Under the pieces are notes generated by a model. That model was not told the DNA's origin. It saw only the letters and a program-made list of their open reading frames with translations, and searched no databases. Shown piece by piece: positions 54,088 to 63,263 of a stretch of DNA of 64,000 bases; position 1 is the stretch's first letter; every line of letters begins with the position of its first letter. This DNA comes from Pseudarthrobacter sp. NamB4. GTDB lineage: Bacteria; Actinomycetota; Actinomycetes; Actinomycetales; Micrococcaceae. The position numbers were made by a program, and so were the translations under genes. Where the stretch lies: the NCBI RefSeq assembly GCF_005796185.1, contig NZ_VAHM01000006.1, positions 124,001-188,000 of the forward strand, in the 5' to 3' direction.

Positions 54088-55773
54088 TCAGAGCCCCAGT
54101 TCTTCCAGGACCGGCAGCTTCTCCCGCACCCATGCTCGCGCTTCGGTGGCGCTGGGTGCGGAAAGGGCGAGCTTGGCCAGCTGCTGGGCCTCCTCCAGCG
54201 TCACCGTCTTCAGGACAGCTGCCACGGCAGCGAGGGAACGCGCCGTCATGGACAGCGTGCTCACCCCAAGTCCGGTCAGTACGACGGCGAGCGCAGGGTC
54301 CGCAGCGGCCTCGCCGCAGACGCCCACCGGCTTGTTGTTTCCTTCGGCGCGGGATCCTTCAACGGTCAGGCCCACCAGGCGCAGGACTGCCGGCTGCCAC
54401 GGGGTGTTCAGGTTGGCGAGCGGGCCCAGCTGGCGGTCGGCGGCCATGGCGTACTGGGTGAGGTCGTTGGTGCCCAGGCTCGCAAAGCTGACTTCGCGGA
54501 GGATTGCTTCGGCGGTTAGGGCTGCGGAGGGAACCTCCACCATCACACCGGGAGTCTTGATGCCGGCATCGGCGCACATGGAGGCGAAGCGGGCGGCCTC
54601 TTCCGCCGTCGAGATCATAGGGGCCATTACCCATACATCAGCCTCGGACTGCTTTTCAGCCAGCGCGATGGCTTCCAGCTGGCGGTCCAGGACGCCCGGG
54701 GTGGTGAAGTCGGTGCGGTAGCCGCGGACACCCAGGGCAGGATTGGGCTCGGTGGAATCGGTCAGGAACGGCAGTGGCTTGTCCGCTCCGGCGTCGAGCG
54801 TGCGCAGGACCACCTTCTTGCCCGGGAAGGCGTCAAAGACGCTCTTGTACGCGGCGGCCTGCTCTTCAACGCTGGGTTCGGTGTCCCGTTCGAGGAAGCA
54901 GAATTCGGTGCGGAACAGGCCTACGCCCTGGGCGCCCAGGGCTGCGGCAGCCTCGGCGTCCTTGCCGCCGCCCACATTGGCAAGCAGCGGCACCAGGTGG
55001 CCGTCCGCCGTCGCGCCCGTGCCGCTGAAGTCGGCCAGCAGGGAGGCGGTGGCGGCCCACGCCTCTGCTGCGGCGCGGAGCGATTCATCAGGGTCGGAGG
55101 TGATGTTGCCGGCGGCCCCGTCCACGTACACCTCGGTGCCGTCCGGGAGTTCGTCCACGCCGACGGCCGCAACGACGGCGGGAAGGCCAAGGGAGCGGGC
55201 GATGATCGCTGTGTGGGACTGCGGGCCGCCCCCTGCTGTGACCAGGGCCAGCACCTTGTTGGGATCAAGGGTGGCGGTGTCCGCGGGGGCCAGGTCCTCG
55301 GCCACCAGGACGAAGGGCGTGTTGGACGCGGGGATCCCGGGCGCGGGCACGCCCCGGAGCTCGGCGACGATCCGGGCCCGCACATCCAGCACATCGGTGG
55401 CGCGTTCGGCCATGTAGCCGCCCAGGTTGTGAAGCATCTCCGAAACCGAAGATCCGGACTCCCAGATGGCACGCTCTGCTGACGTGCCGCGCGCCACCAG
55501 CTTCGCCGCCCCCTTGATCAGCATGGTGTCCTTGGCCATCAGCGCCGTGGCCTCCAGGACGGCCTTGCCGTCACCCGTTGCATGCGCGGCCCGCGCCTTC
55601 AGGTCGTCGTGGACTGCCTGACTTGCTGCCTTCAGTGCTGCTGTTGCTTCCTCTGCGGTGGTGCCTGCTGCCAACTGCTCGCCGGCCGGAGGTTCGCTGA
55701 TCGGTTTGGGCATCTGCTTGACGGTGCCGATGACGCGGCCTGGACTGACGCCTACTCCTGGGAAGTTCTGCAC
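54088..55773 (-). CDS. ptsI: PTS phosphoenolpyruvate-protein phosphotransferase (Enzyme I)
   Basis: A 561-residue enzyme I. It opens 'FPGVGVSPGRVIGTV', has the phosphorylated His187 in 'GGGPQSHTAIIARSLGLPAVV', and the PEP-binding domain signatures 'GVGLFRTEFCFLERDTEPSVEEQAAAYKSVFDAFPGK', 'VVLRTLDAGADKPLPFL' and 'VMVEVPSAALTAEAILREVSFASLGTNDLTQYAMAADR'. It passes phosphate from PEP to HPr. No ptsH gene is near. It is separated from the mtlA-mtlD genes only by a TetR gene, so this is a mannitol/general PTS cluster. Confidence 0.94.
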   Translation of the reverse strand: MQNFPGVGVSPGRVIGTVKQMPKPISEPPAGEQLAAGTTAEEATAALKAASQAVHDDLKARAAHATGDGKAVLEATALMAKDTMLIKGAAKLVARGTSAERAIWESGSSVSEMLHNLGGYMAERATDVLDVRARIVAELRGVPAPGIPASNTPFVLVAEDLAPADTATLDPNKVLALVTAGGGPQSHTAIIARSLGLPAVVAAVGVDELPDGTEVYVDGAAGNITSDPDESLRAAAEAWAATASLLADFSGTGATADGHLVPLLANVGGGKDAEAAAALGAQGVGLFRTEFCFLERDTEPSVEEQAAAYKSVFDAFPGKKVVLRTLDAGADKPLPFLTDSTEPNPALGVRGYRTDFTTPGVLDRQLEAIALAEKQSEADVWVMAPMISTAEEAARFASMCADAGIKTPGVMVEVPSAALTAEAILREVSFASLGTNDLTQYAMAADRQLGPLANLNTPWQPAVLRLVGLTVEGSRAEGNNKPVGVCGEAAADPALAVVLTGLGVSTLSMTARSLAAVAAVLKTVTLEEAQQLAKLALSAPSATEARAWVREKLPVLEELGL

Positions 55774-55899
55774 TGAAGGTCCTCATTCTCTGCCGGTTGC
55801 CAGGCCCGCCGATCTGTCCGGCGCCATGCCGGTCCGCCGAAGGACCGCGGAGTCCGGAGGCGGAAACGTGCCTGAAAAAATTGTATGTGATTCAGTTCA

Positions 55900-55914
55900 T
55901 ATAGCATTGCTATA
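55900..55914. promoter_or_regulatory. TetR-type palindromic operator
   Basis: TATAGCATTGCTATA is a perfect palindrome around one T, 19 bases before the TetR start and about 127 from the divergent ptsI start. Its position overlaps the likely promoter of the TetR gene, so self-control is likely and control of ptsI possible. Confidence 0.65.
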
Positions 55915-55932
55915 GGTGCTAGGGTAGCGGTT

Positions 55933-56661
55933 ATGAGTTTGGATGGCCAGCTTCCCCCCAAAATGCGGCTGCTCCGTGCTGCCGCGGAGCTGTTGGCAAA
56001 ATCCGGGGGAGCACCCGTTTCCACCCGCCAGATCACGCAGCTGGCAGGGGTTTCGGCGCCCACCCTGTACCACCACTTCGGTGACAAGGAAGGTCTGTTC
56101 GACGCCGTCGTCGCCGCAGGGTTCGAAGAGTATGTAGCGGGCGAAAGGGATTTCGCCCCCTCCGGACACCCGCTCGAGGACATCCGGAGAATGTGGGACA
56201 ACCATGTCCAGTTCGGGCTCAACCAGCCGGAACTGTACCTGGTGATGTTCGGCAATATCCGCCCGGAAAGTCGGCCGGCCATCGTCGCAGATGCCGAGGC
56301 GCTGATGGAGGAGATGCTGAACAAGGCAGCGGCGGCGGGCCAGCTGAACGTCCAGCCCCGGGAAGCGGCCAGGTCCATTCTGGCGGCCAACGTGGGCGTG
56401 ACGCTGATGCTGATTGCGGAACCCGCCTCCGAACGGAACCTCGAACTGTCCACCATGACCCGGGACGCCATGATCTTTGCGGTGTCCGCCGAGCCCGCCA
56501 GCGGGCCGGCCCCGGGTGGTGCCGGAAAATCCTCGGTAGTGGTGGCAGCGATCGCCCTGAACGCCGCACTTCAGGCCTCGCACTCTGACCAGCTCTCAAG
56601 CTCGGAACTCAAGCTCTTCCTCGAATGGCTCCACCGGATCTCCGCCAGCCCGGCCGGCTGA
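55933..56661 (+). CDS. TetR family transcriptional regulator
   Basis: A 242-residue regulator. 'KMRLLRAAAELLAKSGGAPVSTRQITQLAGVSAPTLYHHFGDKEGLFDAVVAAGF' is a standard TetR DNA-binding domain with recognition helix 'APTLYHHFG'. The C-terminal ligand domain is about 25 residues longer than average, ending in 'SSELKLFLEWLHRISASPAG'. The gene is divergent from ptsI and precedes mtlA by 80 bases. Its palindromic operator lies at 55900-55914. A role in controlling the PTS genes is inferred from position. Confidence 0.85.
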   Translation: MSLDGQLPPKMRLLRAAAELLAKSGGAPVSTRQITQLAGVSAPTLYHHFGDKEGLFDAVVAAGFEEYVAGERDFAPSGHPLEDIRRMWDNHVQFGLNQPELYLVMFGNIRPESRPAIVADAEALMEEMLNKAAAAGQLNVQPREAARSILAANVGVTLMLIAEPASERNLELSTMTRDAMIFAVSAEPASGPAPGGAGKSSVVVAAIALNAALQASHSDQLSSSELKLFLEWLHRISASPAG

Positions 56662-56741
56662 ACCCCAGGCCACCCAGCAGTACGTCGTCGTAATCATCGG
56701 ACCATCCTGCAAAGCAGCAGGACAGACGGTTAGGAAATCTC

Positions 56742-58844
56742 ATGGCAACAGAGACAGTTGCAAAACCCCGCACCAGCGCGCGCGTGCACGTCCAAAAGTT
56801 CGGGACCTTCCTGTCCGGAATGATCATGCCCAACATCGGCGCGTTCATCGCCTGGGGCATCATCACAGCCCTCTTCATCGAAAAGGGCTGGCTGCCGGTG
56901 CCGGAACTGGGTGGCTTCGGCACCAACGCCGAGGGTGAAACGAACACCGGCCTCGTGGGGCCGATGATCACCTACCTGCTGCCGCTGCTCATCGGCTACA
57001 CCGGCGGCAAGATGGTCTACGACGTCCGCGGCGGCGTGGTTGGCGCCATCGGCACCATGGGCGTGATCGTGGGTGCCGGCATCCCCATGTTCATCGGCGC
57101 CATGATCATGGGCCCGCTGGGCGGTTGGACCATGAAGAAGATCGACTCGATCTGGGACGGCAAGATCCGCCCCGGCTTCGAGATGCTGGTCAACAACTTC
57201 TCCGCCGGCATCTGGGGCGCGCTGCTTGCCATGCTTGGCTTTTACGCCATCGCTCCGGTGGTGCAGGCCTTCAGCACAGGGGCCGGCAATGTGGTGCAGT
57301 TCCTCGTTGACAACGGGCTGCTGCCGCTGACCAGCATCTTCATCGAGCCGGCCAAGGTGCTCTTCCTGAACAACGCCATCAACCACGGCGTGCTCACCCC
57401 GCTGGGCGTGCAGCAGTCCCTGGAGCAGGGCAAGTCCATCCTCTTCCTGCTCGAGGCCAACCCCGGCCCCGGCCTGGGCATCCTGCTCGCGTACATGTTC
57501 TTCGGCCGCGGAGCTGCCAAGGCCTCCGCTCCGGGTGCCGCCATCATCCACTTCCTCGGCGGCATCCACGAGATCTACTTCCCGTACGTACTGATGCGCC
57601 CGCTGCTCATCCTGGCTGCCATCGCCGGCGGGATGACGGGTGTAGCCACGCTGGCAGTGACCGGTTCGGGCCTGGTGGCCCCGGCCGCCCCTGGTTCCAT
57701 CTTTGCCGTACTGGCCCAGACCTCCCGGGACAGCTATGTAGGAGTGATCCTGGCCGTTCTCCTGGCCACCACGGTCTCCTTCCTGGTGGCCTCGGTCATC
57801 ATGAAGACCACGAAGCACAGTGACGAGACGGACCTCGGCAACGCCACGGCCCGGATGGAGCAGATGAAGGGCAAGAAGAGCTCTGTGGCCTCCACCCTGA
57901 CAGGTGCCGGTGCCGCCACGGGCGGCGGGGTGGGTGTCCTCGCCGGGCCGGTGCGCAACATCGTGTTTGCGTGCGACGCCGGCATGGGCTCCAGCGCCAT
58001 GGGCGCCTCCGTGCTGCGCAACAAGATCAAGGCGGCCGGCTTCCCGGACGTGAAGGTCACGAACGCGTCCATCGCCAACCTCCGCGACGACTACGACGTG
58101 GTGATCACGCACCAGGACCTGACCGAACGCGCCAAGCCGGCCACGTCCAGTGCCGTCCACTACTCCGTGGACAACTTCATGAGCAGCCCGCGCTACGACG
58201 AAATCGTTGAGCTGGTCCGCGAAAGCAATACCGAAGGCGGCACCGTGCCGGGCACAGAGCCCGGAGAGGGAACCCCGGGCGGGGCATCCGGGGCAGGAAC
58301 TGCGGCAGCGGCATCAGCCGGCGCCGGGACCCGGGGCGCTCACGCTGCTGACGCTCCCGTGGACACTGCGCCCGGCGGCGGAACGGCCACGGCGGCAGCA
58401 GGCACCGGCACTTCCGAGGTGCTCGCCCGCGAGAGCGTGGTGCTGAACGGCGCAGCCACCACCCGCGACGCCGCCATCGACGAAGCCGGCCGGCTGCTGC
58501 TTGCCCGCGGCGCGGTGGACGAGGGCTACATCGCTGCCATGCACGAGCGCGAGCAGTCCGTGTCCACGTATATGGGCAGCTACCTGGCCATCCCGCACGG
58601 CACCAATGCGGCCAAGGACCACATCCGCAAGTCAGCGGTTTCGGTGATCCGCTACCCGGAGGGCATCGACTGGAACGGAAAGCAGGTCAAGTTCGTGGTG
58701 GGCGTCGCCGGCGTCAACAATGAGCACCTGCACATCCTGTCCTCCATCGCGAAGGTCTTTACGGACAAGCAGCAGGTTGCGCGGCTGGAGGCTGCCACCT
58801 CGGTGGACGAAGTCCTGGAACTCTTCGGAAAGGTCAATGCATAG
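56742..58844 (+). CDS. mtlA: PTS mannitol transporter subunit IICBA
   Basis: A 700-residue three-domain transporter. IIC (1-355): '[30 protein letters not shown]' and the substrate motif '[13 protein letters not shown]' (GIHE at 274-277). IIB (about 402-495): Cys411 in '[13 protein letters not shown]'. IIA (about 555-700): phospho-His619 in '[14 protein letters not shown]'. An unusually long Gly/Ala/Thr-rich linker (about residues 495-555) joins IIB to IIA. It takes up and phosphorylates mannitol. The stop overlaps the mtlD start (TAGTG), so the two are coupled. Confidence 0.95.
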   Translation: MATETVAKPRTSARVHVQKFGTFLSGMIMPNIGAFIAWGIITALFIEKGWLPVPELGGFGTNAEGETNTGLVGPMITYLLPLLIGYTGGKMVYDVRGGVVGAIGTMGVIVGAGIPMFIGAMIMGPLGGWTMKKIDSIWDGKIRPGFEMLVNNFSAGIWGALLAMLGFYAIAPVVQAFSTGAGNVVQFLVDNGLLPLTSIFIEPAKVLFLNNAINHGVLTPLGVQQSLEQGKSILFLLEANPGPGLGILLAYMFFGRGAAKASAPGAAIIHFLGGIHEIYFPYVLMRPLLILAAIAGGMTGVATLAVTGSGLVAPAAPGSIFAVLAQTSRDSYVGVILAVLLATTVSFLVASVIMKTTKHSDETDLGNATARMEQMKGKKSSVASTLTGAGAATGGGVGVLAGPVRNIVFACDAGMGSSAMGASVLRNKIKAAGFPDVKVTNASIANLRDDYDVVITHQDLTERAKPATSSAVHYSVDNFMSSPRYDEIVELVRESNTEGGTVPGTEPGEGTPGGASGAGTAAAASAGAGTRGAHAADAPVDTAPGGGTATAAAGTGTSEVLARESVVLNGAATTRDAAIDEAGRLLLARGAVDEGYIAAMHEREQSVSTYMGSYLAIPHGTNAAKDHIRKSAVSVIRYPEGIDWNGKQVKFVVGVAGVNNEHLHILSSIAKVFTDKQQVARLEAATSVDEVLELFGKVNA

Positions 58845-60007
58845 TGAAGGCTGTACATTTTGGGGCCGGCAACATCGGCCGGGGTTTCGTGGGCCTGCTC
58901 CTGCACGATGCCGGATATGAGGTGGTGTTCGCCGACGTCGCCGAGGAGCTGATCGCACAGTTGGCCGCAGCGGACAGCTACCGCGTCCACGAGGTAGGTG
59001 AGGAGGCAACGGAACGGCTGGTGGGCAACTTTCGGGCCTTGAACTCCAACACCCAGGAAGCCGAACTCATTGCGGAAATCGCGACGGCGGACATCGTCAC
59101 CACCGCCGTGGGCCCGCACATCCTCAAGTTCGTGGCTCCGGTGATCGCCAAGGGCATCATTGCGCGGGAACCGGGGCTGGCACCCCTGCAGGTCATGGCC
59201 TGCGAAAATGCGATCAATGCCACCGACATCCTGGCCAAGGAGGTGGCAGCCCAGCCGGGGGCCGCCGCCGGTGAGCTGGACGGCAAAGTGGTGTTCGCCA
59301 ACACGGCGGTGGACCGGATTGTCCCTAACCAGGAACCGGGGCAGGGGCTGGACGTTACGGTGGAGACGTTTTATGAGTGGGTCATCGACCGGACCGCCTT
59401 TGCCGGTGCGGCCCCCGCCATCCCCGGTGCCACCTTCGTGGACGACCTTTCGCCGTACATTGAGCGGAAGCTGTTCACGGTGAACACCGGCCATGCCTCC
59501 GCCGCCTACTTCGGGTACGAGGCCGGCCTGGAAAAGATTCCGGATGCCATGGCTGACCAGGACGTTGCCGAGGACGTCCGGGCGGTATTGGAGGAGACCA
59601 AGCAGCTCCTGGTGGCCAAGCACGGATTCAGCAACGACGAGCAGGAAGCTTACGTCCAGAAGATCCTTGCCCGGTTTTCCAACCCGCACCTGCCGGATAC
59701 CGTCAACCGCGTGGGGCGGGCTCCGCTGCGGAAGCTGAGCCGGCACGAGCGTTTCATCGGCCCCGCGGCGGAGCTCGCCGAGCGCGGCGTGGTGCCGGAG
59801 GCCCTCCTGGGCGCAATCGCCGCGGCCCTGCGTTTCGACGATCCGGCAGATGCCGAAGCAACGGAGCTGGCCTCCATCCTGGCTGCCAGCAGCCCGGCAG
59901 AGGCCACGGCCCGGATCACTGGACTGGAGGAGGGCCATCCGCTGTTCAACGCCGTGGCCACACTTGTGGAGGAGCGTCAGGCGGAGGTGGCACGCACCCC
60001 CGTCTGA
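58844..60007 (+). CDS. mtlD: Mannitol-1-phosphate 5-dehydrogenase
   Basis: A 387-residue polyol dehydrogenase with GTG start overlapping the mtlA stop by one base. '[31 protein letters not shown]' is the NAD-binding motif and '[20 protein letters not shown]' the catalytic segment with 'NTGHA'. It oxidises mannitol 1-phosphate from the PTS to fructose 6-phosphate. Its 3' end is followed by the 32-bp tandem repeat block at 60020. Confidence 0.95.
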   Translation: MKAVHFGAGNIGRGFVGLLLHDAGYEVVFADVAEELIAQLAAADSYRVHEVGEEATERLVGNFRALNSNTQEAELIAEIATADIVTTAVGPHILKFVAPVIAKGIIAREPGLAPLQVMACENAINATDILAKEVAAQPGAAAGELDGKVVFANTAVDRIVPNQEPGQGLDVTVETFYEWVIDRTAFAGAAPAIPGATFVDDLSPYIERKLFTVNTGHASAAYFGYEAGLEKIPDAMADQDVAEDVRAVLEETKQLLVAKHGFSNDEQEAYVQKILARFSNPHLPDTVNRVGRAPLRKLSRHERFIGPAAELAERGVVPEALLGAIAAALRFDDPADAEATELASILAASSPAEATARITGLEEGHPLFNAVATLVEERQAEVARTPV

Positions 60008-60019
60008 TCGGCCGGGAGC

Positions 60020-60101
60020 GACGCTCTCTCACTTCCTGCGGCTTTCACGGCAACTCTCTCGCAGTTCACGCGGCCTTTACGCCAACGCTCCTGCAATCAC
60101 G
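60020..60101. repeat. Degenerate 32-bp tandem repeat units, locus 2
   Basis: Units at 60020-60051 and 60052-60083, each of exactly 32 bases, plus a partial third from 60084 to about 60101. They carry the same RACGCTCTCTCA opening and GCGGCTTTC/GCGGCCTTTA centre as the units at 49004-49099, 11 kb away. They begin 12 bases after the mtlD stop. Confidence 0.7.
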
Positions 60102-60180
60102 ACGCCGGCACTGACCCGAGTGCCGGCGTCGTCCTTTTGTAATGTCCGCCACTTAGGGCACAGATGGAGCCTTCCCGTTT

Positions 60181-60199
60181 TGAAGTTAGCCTTCCCTTA
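60181..60199 (+). promoter_or_regulatory. Probable DtxR/IdeR iron box upstream of the siderophore importer
   Basis: TGAAGTTAGCCTTCCCTTA matches the DtxR consensus at 14 of 19 positions, including GTTAGCCT, and sits 63 bases before the binding-protein start. It shares TAGCCTTCCCTT with the box at 8959-8977. Confidence 0.7.
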
Positions 60200-60261
60200 C
60201 TTATAGGCTCTGGGCTATTAGGCAACGAAGTTGTGATGTATTAGCCGACTGGAGTAATAAC

Positions 60262-61212
60262 GTGAAGAGAAAGCTTTCGAGCTACCTGGGGGCACTGGCT
60301 GCGGGAGCAGCGCTTTTAACCGTGACGGCGTGCGGAGGAGGCGCGACGGCAACGACTGCCGCCGACGAAGCCAGAACCATCGCCGTGGAGCACGCGCAAG
60401 GCACCACCGGGAACATCCCGGTCAATCCGGAAAAGGTTTACACCTTTGACCTTGGCGTTTTGGACACCCTGGACGCTTTGGGCGTTGAGCCTGCCGGCGT
60501 TCCGGAAGCCGCATACCCGGAGGCCCTCAGCAAGTACGGCAACGACAAGTACGCCAAGATCGGGTCCCTGAAGGAGCCGGACTTCGAAGCCGTCAGCGCC
60601 GGCGACCCCGACCTCATCATCATTTCGGGCCGCACCGCCGGAGCCTACGAGGAGCTGAGCAAGATCGCCCCCACCATCGACCTGTCCATCGACGCGGCCA
60701 GCCCGATGGAAAGCTTCAAGTCCCAGACTGAAAAGCTTGGCACCATCTTCGACAAGTCGGCGGAGGTGGAAGAAAAGCTCGCTGCTGTTGACGCCACAGT
60801 CAACGAGACCAAGGCCAAGGCGGCCGGCGCCGGCAAGGGCCTGATCGTCCTGACCTCGGGCGGCGAACTGACCGCATACGGCGCCGGCTCACGGTTCGGA
60901 ATCATCCACGACGTCCTGGGCGTCCCCACTGCGGCAGACGTCGAGGTGGAGGGCAGCCACGGTGAAGCGATCTCCTTCGAATACATCAAGCAGGCCAACC
61001 CGGACATCCTCTACGTGATCAACCGTGACACCGCAGTCGGCACCGAAGGCTCCGCTGCAAACCCCATCCTGGACAACGAGCTGGTCCAGTCCACCAGCGC
61101 CGCTAAGAACAACAAGGTGATCAACCTTGACCCCGCCGGCTGGTACATCGTGGGCTACGGACTCAACAACGTCCAGGCAATGCTGGACGCCGTCGCCGCC
61201 TCCGTGGCCTAA
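60262..61212 (+). CDS. Iron-siderophore ABC transporter substrate-binding lipoprotein (YclQ/CeuE-like)
   Basis: A 316-residue lipoprotein, GTG start. Signal with lipobox VTAC (Cys about 25). The mature domain has 'RTIAVEHAQGTTGNIPVNPEKVYTFDLGVLDTLDALGV', 'KIGSLKEPDFEAVSAGDPDLIIISGRTAGAYEELSKIAPTIDL', and the C-terminal 'YIKQANPDILYVINRDTAVGTEGSAANPILDNELVQ', all as in YclQ/CeuE/FatB binding proteins for catecholate-type or petrobactin-like ferric siderophores. Iron-box regulation is expected from 60181-60199. First gene of an operon with two permeases and an ATPase. Confidence 0.9.
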   Translation: MKRKLSSYLGALAAGAALLTVTACGGGATATTAADEARTIAVEHAQGTTGNIPVNPEKVYTFDLGVLDTLDALGVEPAGVPEAAYPEALSKYGNDKYAKIGSLKEPDFEAVSAGDPDLIIISGRTAGAYEELSKIAPTIDLSIDAASPMESFKSQTEKLGTIFDKSAEVEEKLAAVDATVNETKAKAAGAGKGLIVLTSGGELTAYGAGSRFGIIHDVLGVPTAADVEVEGSHGEAISFEYIKQANPDILYVINRDTAVGTEGSAANPILDNELVQSTSAAKNNKVINLDPAGWYIVGYGLNNVQAMLDAVAASVA

Positions 61213-61234
61213 CCGCACCCACGGTCCCACCACC

Positions 61235-62242
61235 ATGACCGCCACCGCCGTGCGCCCGCTTGCGCCGGCAACCCTCAGCCAGGCCCGCCACAGTGCAGGC
61301 CTGACTGCGGCCGCAGTGGCCGTTCTTGTCCTTGCCGCCGGCAGCATGTTCGTCGGTGTCAGCGACGTGTCGCTGCCCGCGCTGCTGGCACGGGACCAAG
61401 CCACCGTGGAGGTCTTCTGGATCTCCCGGGTACCCAGGACGCTCGCGGTGCTCCTGGCCGGGATGGCGGTGGCTGTTGCCGGCCTGATCATGCAGCTGAT
61501 GGCCCGGAACCGCTTCGTGGAGCCATCCACGGTGGGAACTGTCGAATCCGCCACCCTCGGCATCCTGGCGGTCACCGTCTTCGCCCCGCAGGCACCGGTG
61601 CTGGTCAAGATGCTGACAGCGAGTGTCTTCGCCCTGCTGGGAACGGCGCTCTTCCTGGCCATCCTGCGCCGGTTGCCCGCCCGCAACACCCTGCTCATCC
61701 CGCTGGTGGGCATCATGCTGGGCGGCATCATCGCCGCCGTCACCACGTTTTTCGCCTACCGGTTCGACCTGCTGCAGACCCTCAGCAACTGGATGATCGG
61801 CGACTTTTCCGGCGTCCTCCGGGGCCGGTACGAGCTTCTGTGGATTGTTGCAGCCCTGATGCTGGTGGGCCTGCTGGCCGCTGACCGGTTCACGGTGGCG
61901 GGCATGGGCCAGGACTTCACCACCAACCTGGGACTGAACTACGCCCGGACAATGCGCCTGGGACTGGTCATCGTCTCCCTGATCTCTGCCGTGGTGGTCA
62001 CCACCGTGGGCGCCGTGCCGTTCCTGGGGCTGGTGGTGCCCAACATCGTGTCCCTCATCTTCGGCGACAACCTCCGCCGCGCCGTGCCCTGGACCGCCGT
62101 TTTCGGAGCCGCGTTCGTGCTGGTCTGCGACATCATCGGCCGCACCATCCGCTACCCCTATGAAGTCCCCGTGGGAATGGTGATGTCCGTGCTGGGCGCC
62201 ATCCTCTTCCTCGTCCTGATCCTGAGGAAGCGCAATGCCTGA
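61235..62242 (+). CDS. Iron-siderophore ABC transporter permease 1 (YclN/CeuB-like)
   Basis: A permease of about 335 residues, FecCD family. ATG at 61235 gives the usual start; longer readings run into the binding-protein gene. Diagnostic: 'WISRVPRTLAVLLAGMAVAVAGLIMQLMARNRFVEPSTVGTVESATLGIL' and 'NWMIGDFSGVLRGRYELLW', 'VPFLGLVVPNIVSLIFGDNLR', 'GAAFVLVCDIIGRTIRYPYEVPVGMVMSVLGAILFLVL'. It matches YclN of Bacillus subtilis closely in pattern. It overlaps the second permease gene by eight bases. Confidence 0.92.
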   Translation: MTATAVRPLAPATLSQARHSAGLTAAAVAVLVLAAGSMFVGVSDVSLPALLARDQATVEVFWISRVPRTLAVLLAGMAVAVAGLIMQLMARNRFVEPSTVGTVESATLGILAVTVFAPQAPVLVKMLTASVFALLGTALFLAILRRLPARNTLLIPLVGIMLGGIIAAVTTFFAYRFDLLQTLSNWMIGDFSGVLRGRYELLWIVAALMLVGLLAADRFTVAGMGQDFTTNLGLNYARTMRLGLVIVSLISAVVVTTVGAVPFLGLVVPNIVSLIFGDNLRRAVPWTAVFGAAFVLVCDIIGRTIRYPYEVPVGMVMSVLGAILFLVLILRKRNA

Positions 62243-63263
62243 AGTGCTCGCCGCGAAACCGCGCCCGCCTAAAGCCCGCCCCAGCGGTATACCCCTGTGC
62301 ACCCGCGTCAGCAAAGCCTCGCCGCGCCTTGTGCTTGGCATCCTGCTTTCGGTGGCTGCCGCCGTCGTCTGCCTCTTCCTGTTCTACGAACTCAAGGGCA
62401 ACGTGGGGTACATCCTGCCGCGCCGCGCCACCAAAGTGGCGGCGATGCTGCTGGTAGCCGTGGCCGTGGGGGTGTCCACACTGCTGTTCCAGACGGTCAC
62501 GGCCAACCGCATCCTCACGCCGTCCATCATGGGCTTCGACTCGCTCTACATCCTGGTGCAGACGGTCCTGGCGTTTACCCTGGGGGCCACCTCGGTGGTG
62601 GCCGCCCCGCCCACGCTGCAGTTCGCCGTCGAAGTGGTACTGATGGTGGCGTTCAGCGCGCTGCTCTACCGCTGGATGTTCACCGGGGCGGCCCGTTCCC
62701 TGCATCTGTTGCTGCTGGTGGGCGTCGTCCTGGGCAGCCTGTTCCGCGGGCTGTCATCCCTGCTGCAGCGCCTCATGGAACCCAGTGAATTCATCATTCT
62801 TCAGGACCTGTTCTTTGCCAGCTTCAACAATGTGGACCCGGCGCTGCTGGGGGTGGCCGCCGTCATCATCGCCGTTGTCTGTGCAGCGGTGTGGCGGGCG
62901 CGGCACACCCTTGATGTCCTGGCGCTGGGACGCGAGGTGGCCATTAACGTGGGTGTGGACCACCGGAAAGTGGTGATGCGCGTGCTGCTGGCGTGTTCAC
63001 TGCTGGTGGCCGTGTCCACCGCGCTGGTGGGACCGGTGACGTTTTTCGGGCTGCTGGTGGTGAGCCTGGGCTACCAGCTGTGCCGAGGATTCAGCCATGC
63101 CTGGCTGCTGCCCATGGTTGTGCTGATCGGTGCCATCGCCCTGGTGGGCGGCCAGTTGGTGCTTGAGCAGGTCTTCGGCTTCGGCACGGCCCTCAGCGTG
63201 GTCATCGAATTCACCGGGGGCATCCTCTTCCTCTACCTCCTGCTGAAAGGCTCCCTGAAATGA
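62235..63263 (+). CDS. Iron-siderophore ABC transporter permease 2 (YclO/CeuC-like)
   Basis: A 342-residue permease, FecCD family, forming the heterodimer with the preceding one. Visible: 'ASPRLVLGILLSVAAAVVCLFLFYEL', 'VSTLLFQTVTANRILTPSIMGFDSLYILVQTV', 'LLLLVGVVLGSLFRGLSSLLQRLMEPSEF', 'FFGLLVVSLGYQLCRGFSHAWLLPMVVLIGAIALVGGQ' and a C-terminal helix. It overlaps the start of the ATPase gene by four bases (ATGA). Confidence 0.92.
   Translation: MPEVLAAKPRPPKARPSGIPLCTRVSKASPRLVLGILLSVAAAVVCLFLFYELKGNVGYILPRRATKVAAMLLVAVAVGVSTLLFQTVTANRILTPSIMGFDSLYILVQTVLAFTLGATSVVAAPPTLQFAVEVVLMVAFSALLYRWMFTGAARSLHLLLLVGVVLGSLFRGLSSLLQRLMEPSEFIILQDLFFASFNNVDPALLGVAAVIIAVVCAAVWRARHTLDVLALGREVAINVGVDHRKVVMRVLLACSLLVAVSTALVGPVTFFGLLVVSLGYQLCRGFSHAWLLPMVVLIGAIALVGGQLVLEQVFGFGTALSVVIEFTGGILFLYLLLKGSLK

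Noticed and set aside
56730..58160. A 476-codon open stretch on the minus strand inside mtlA
   Set aside because: It is antisense to the IIC and IIB domains of MtlA, is His/Gly/Asp-rich as expected for an antisense reading of this gene, and has no start context.
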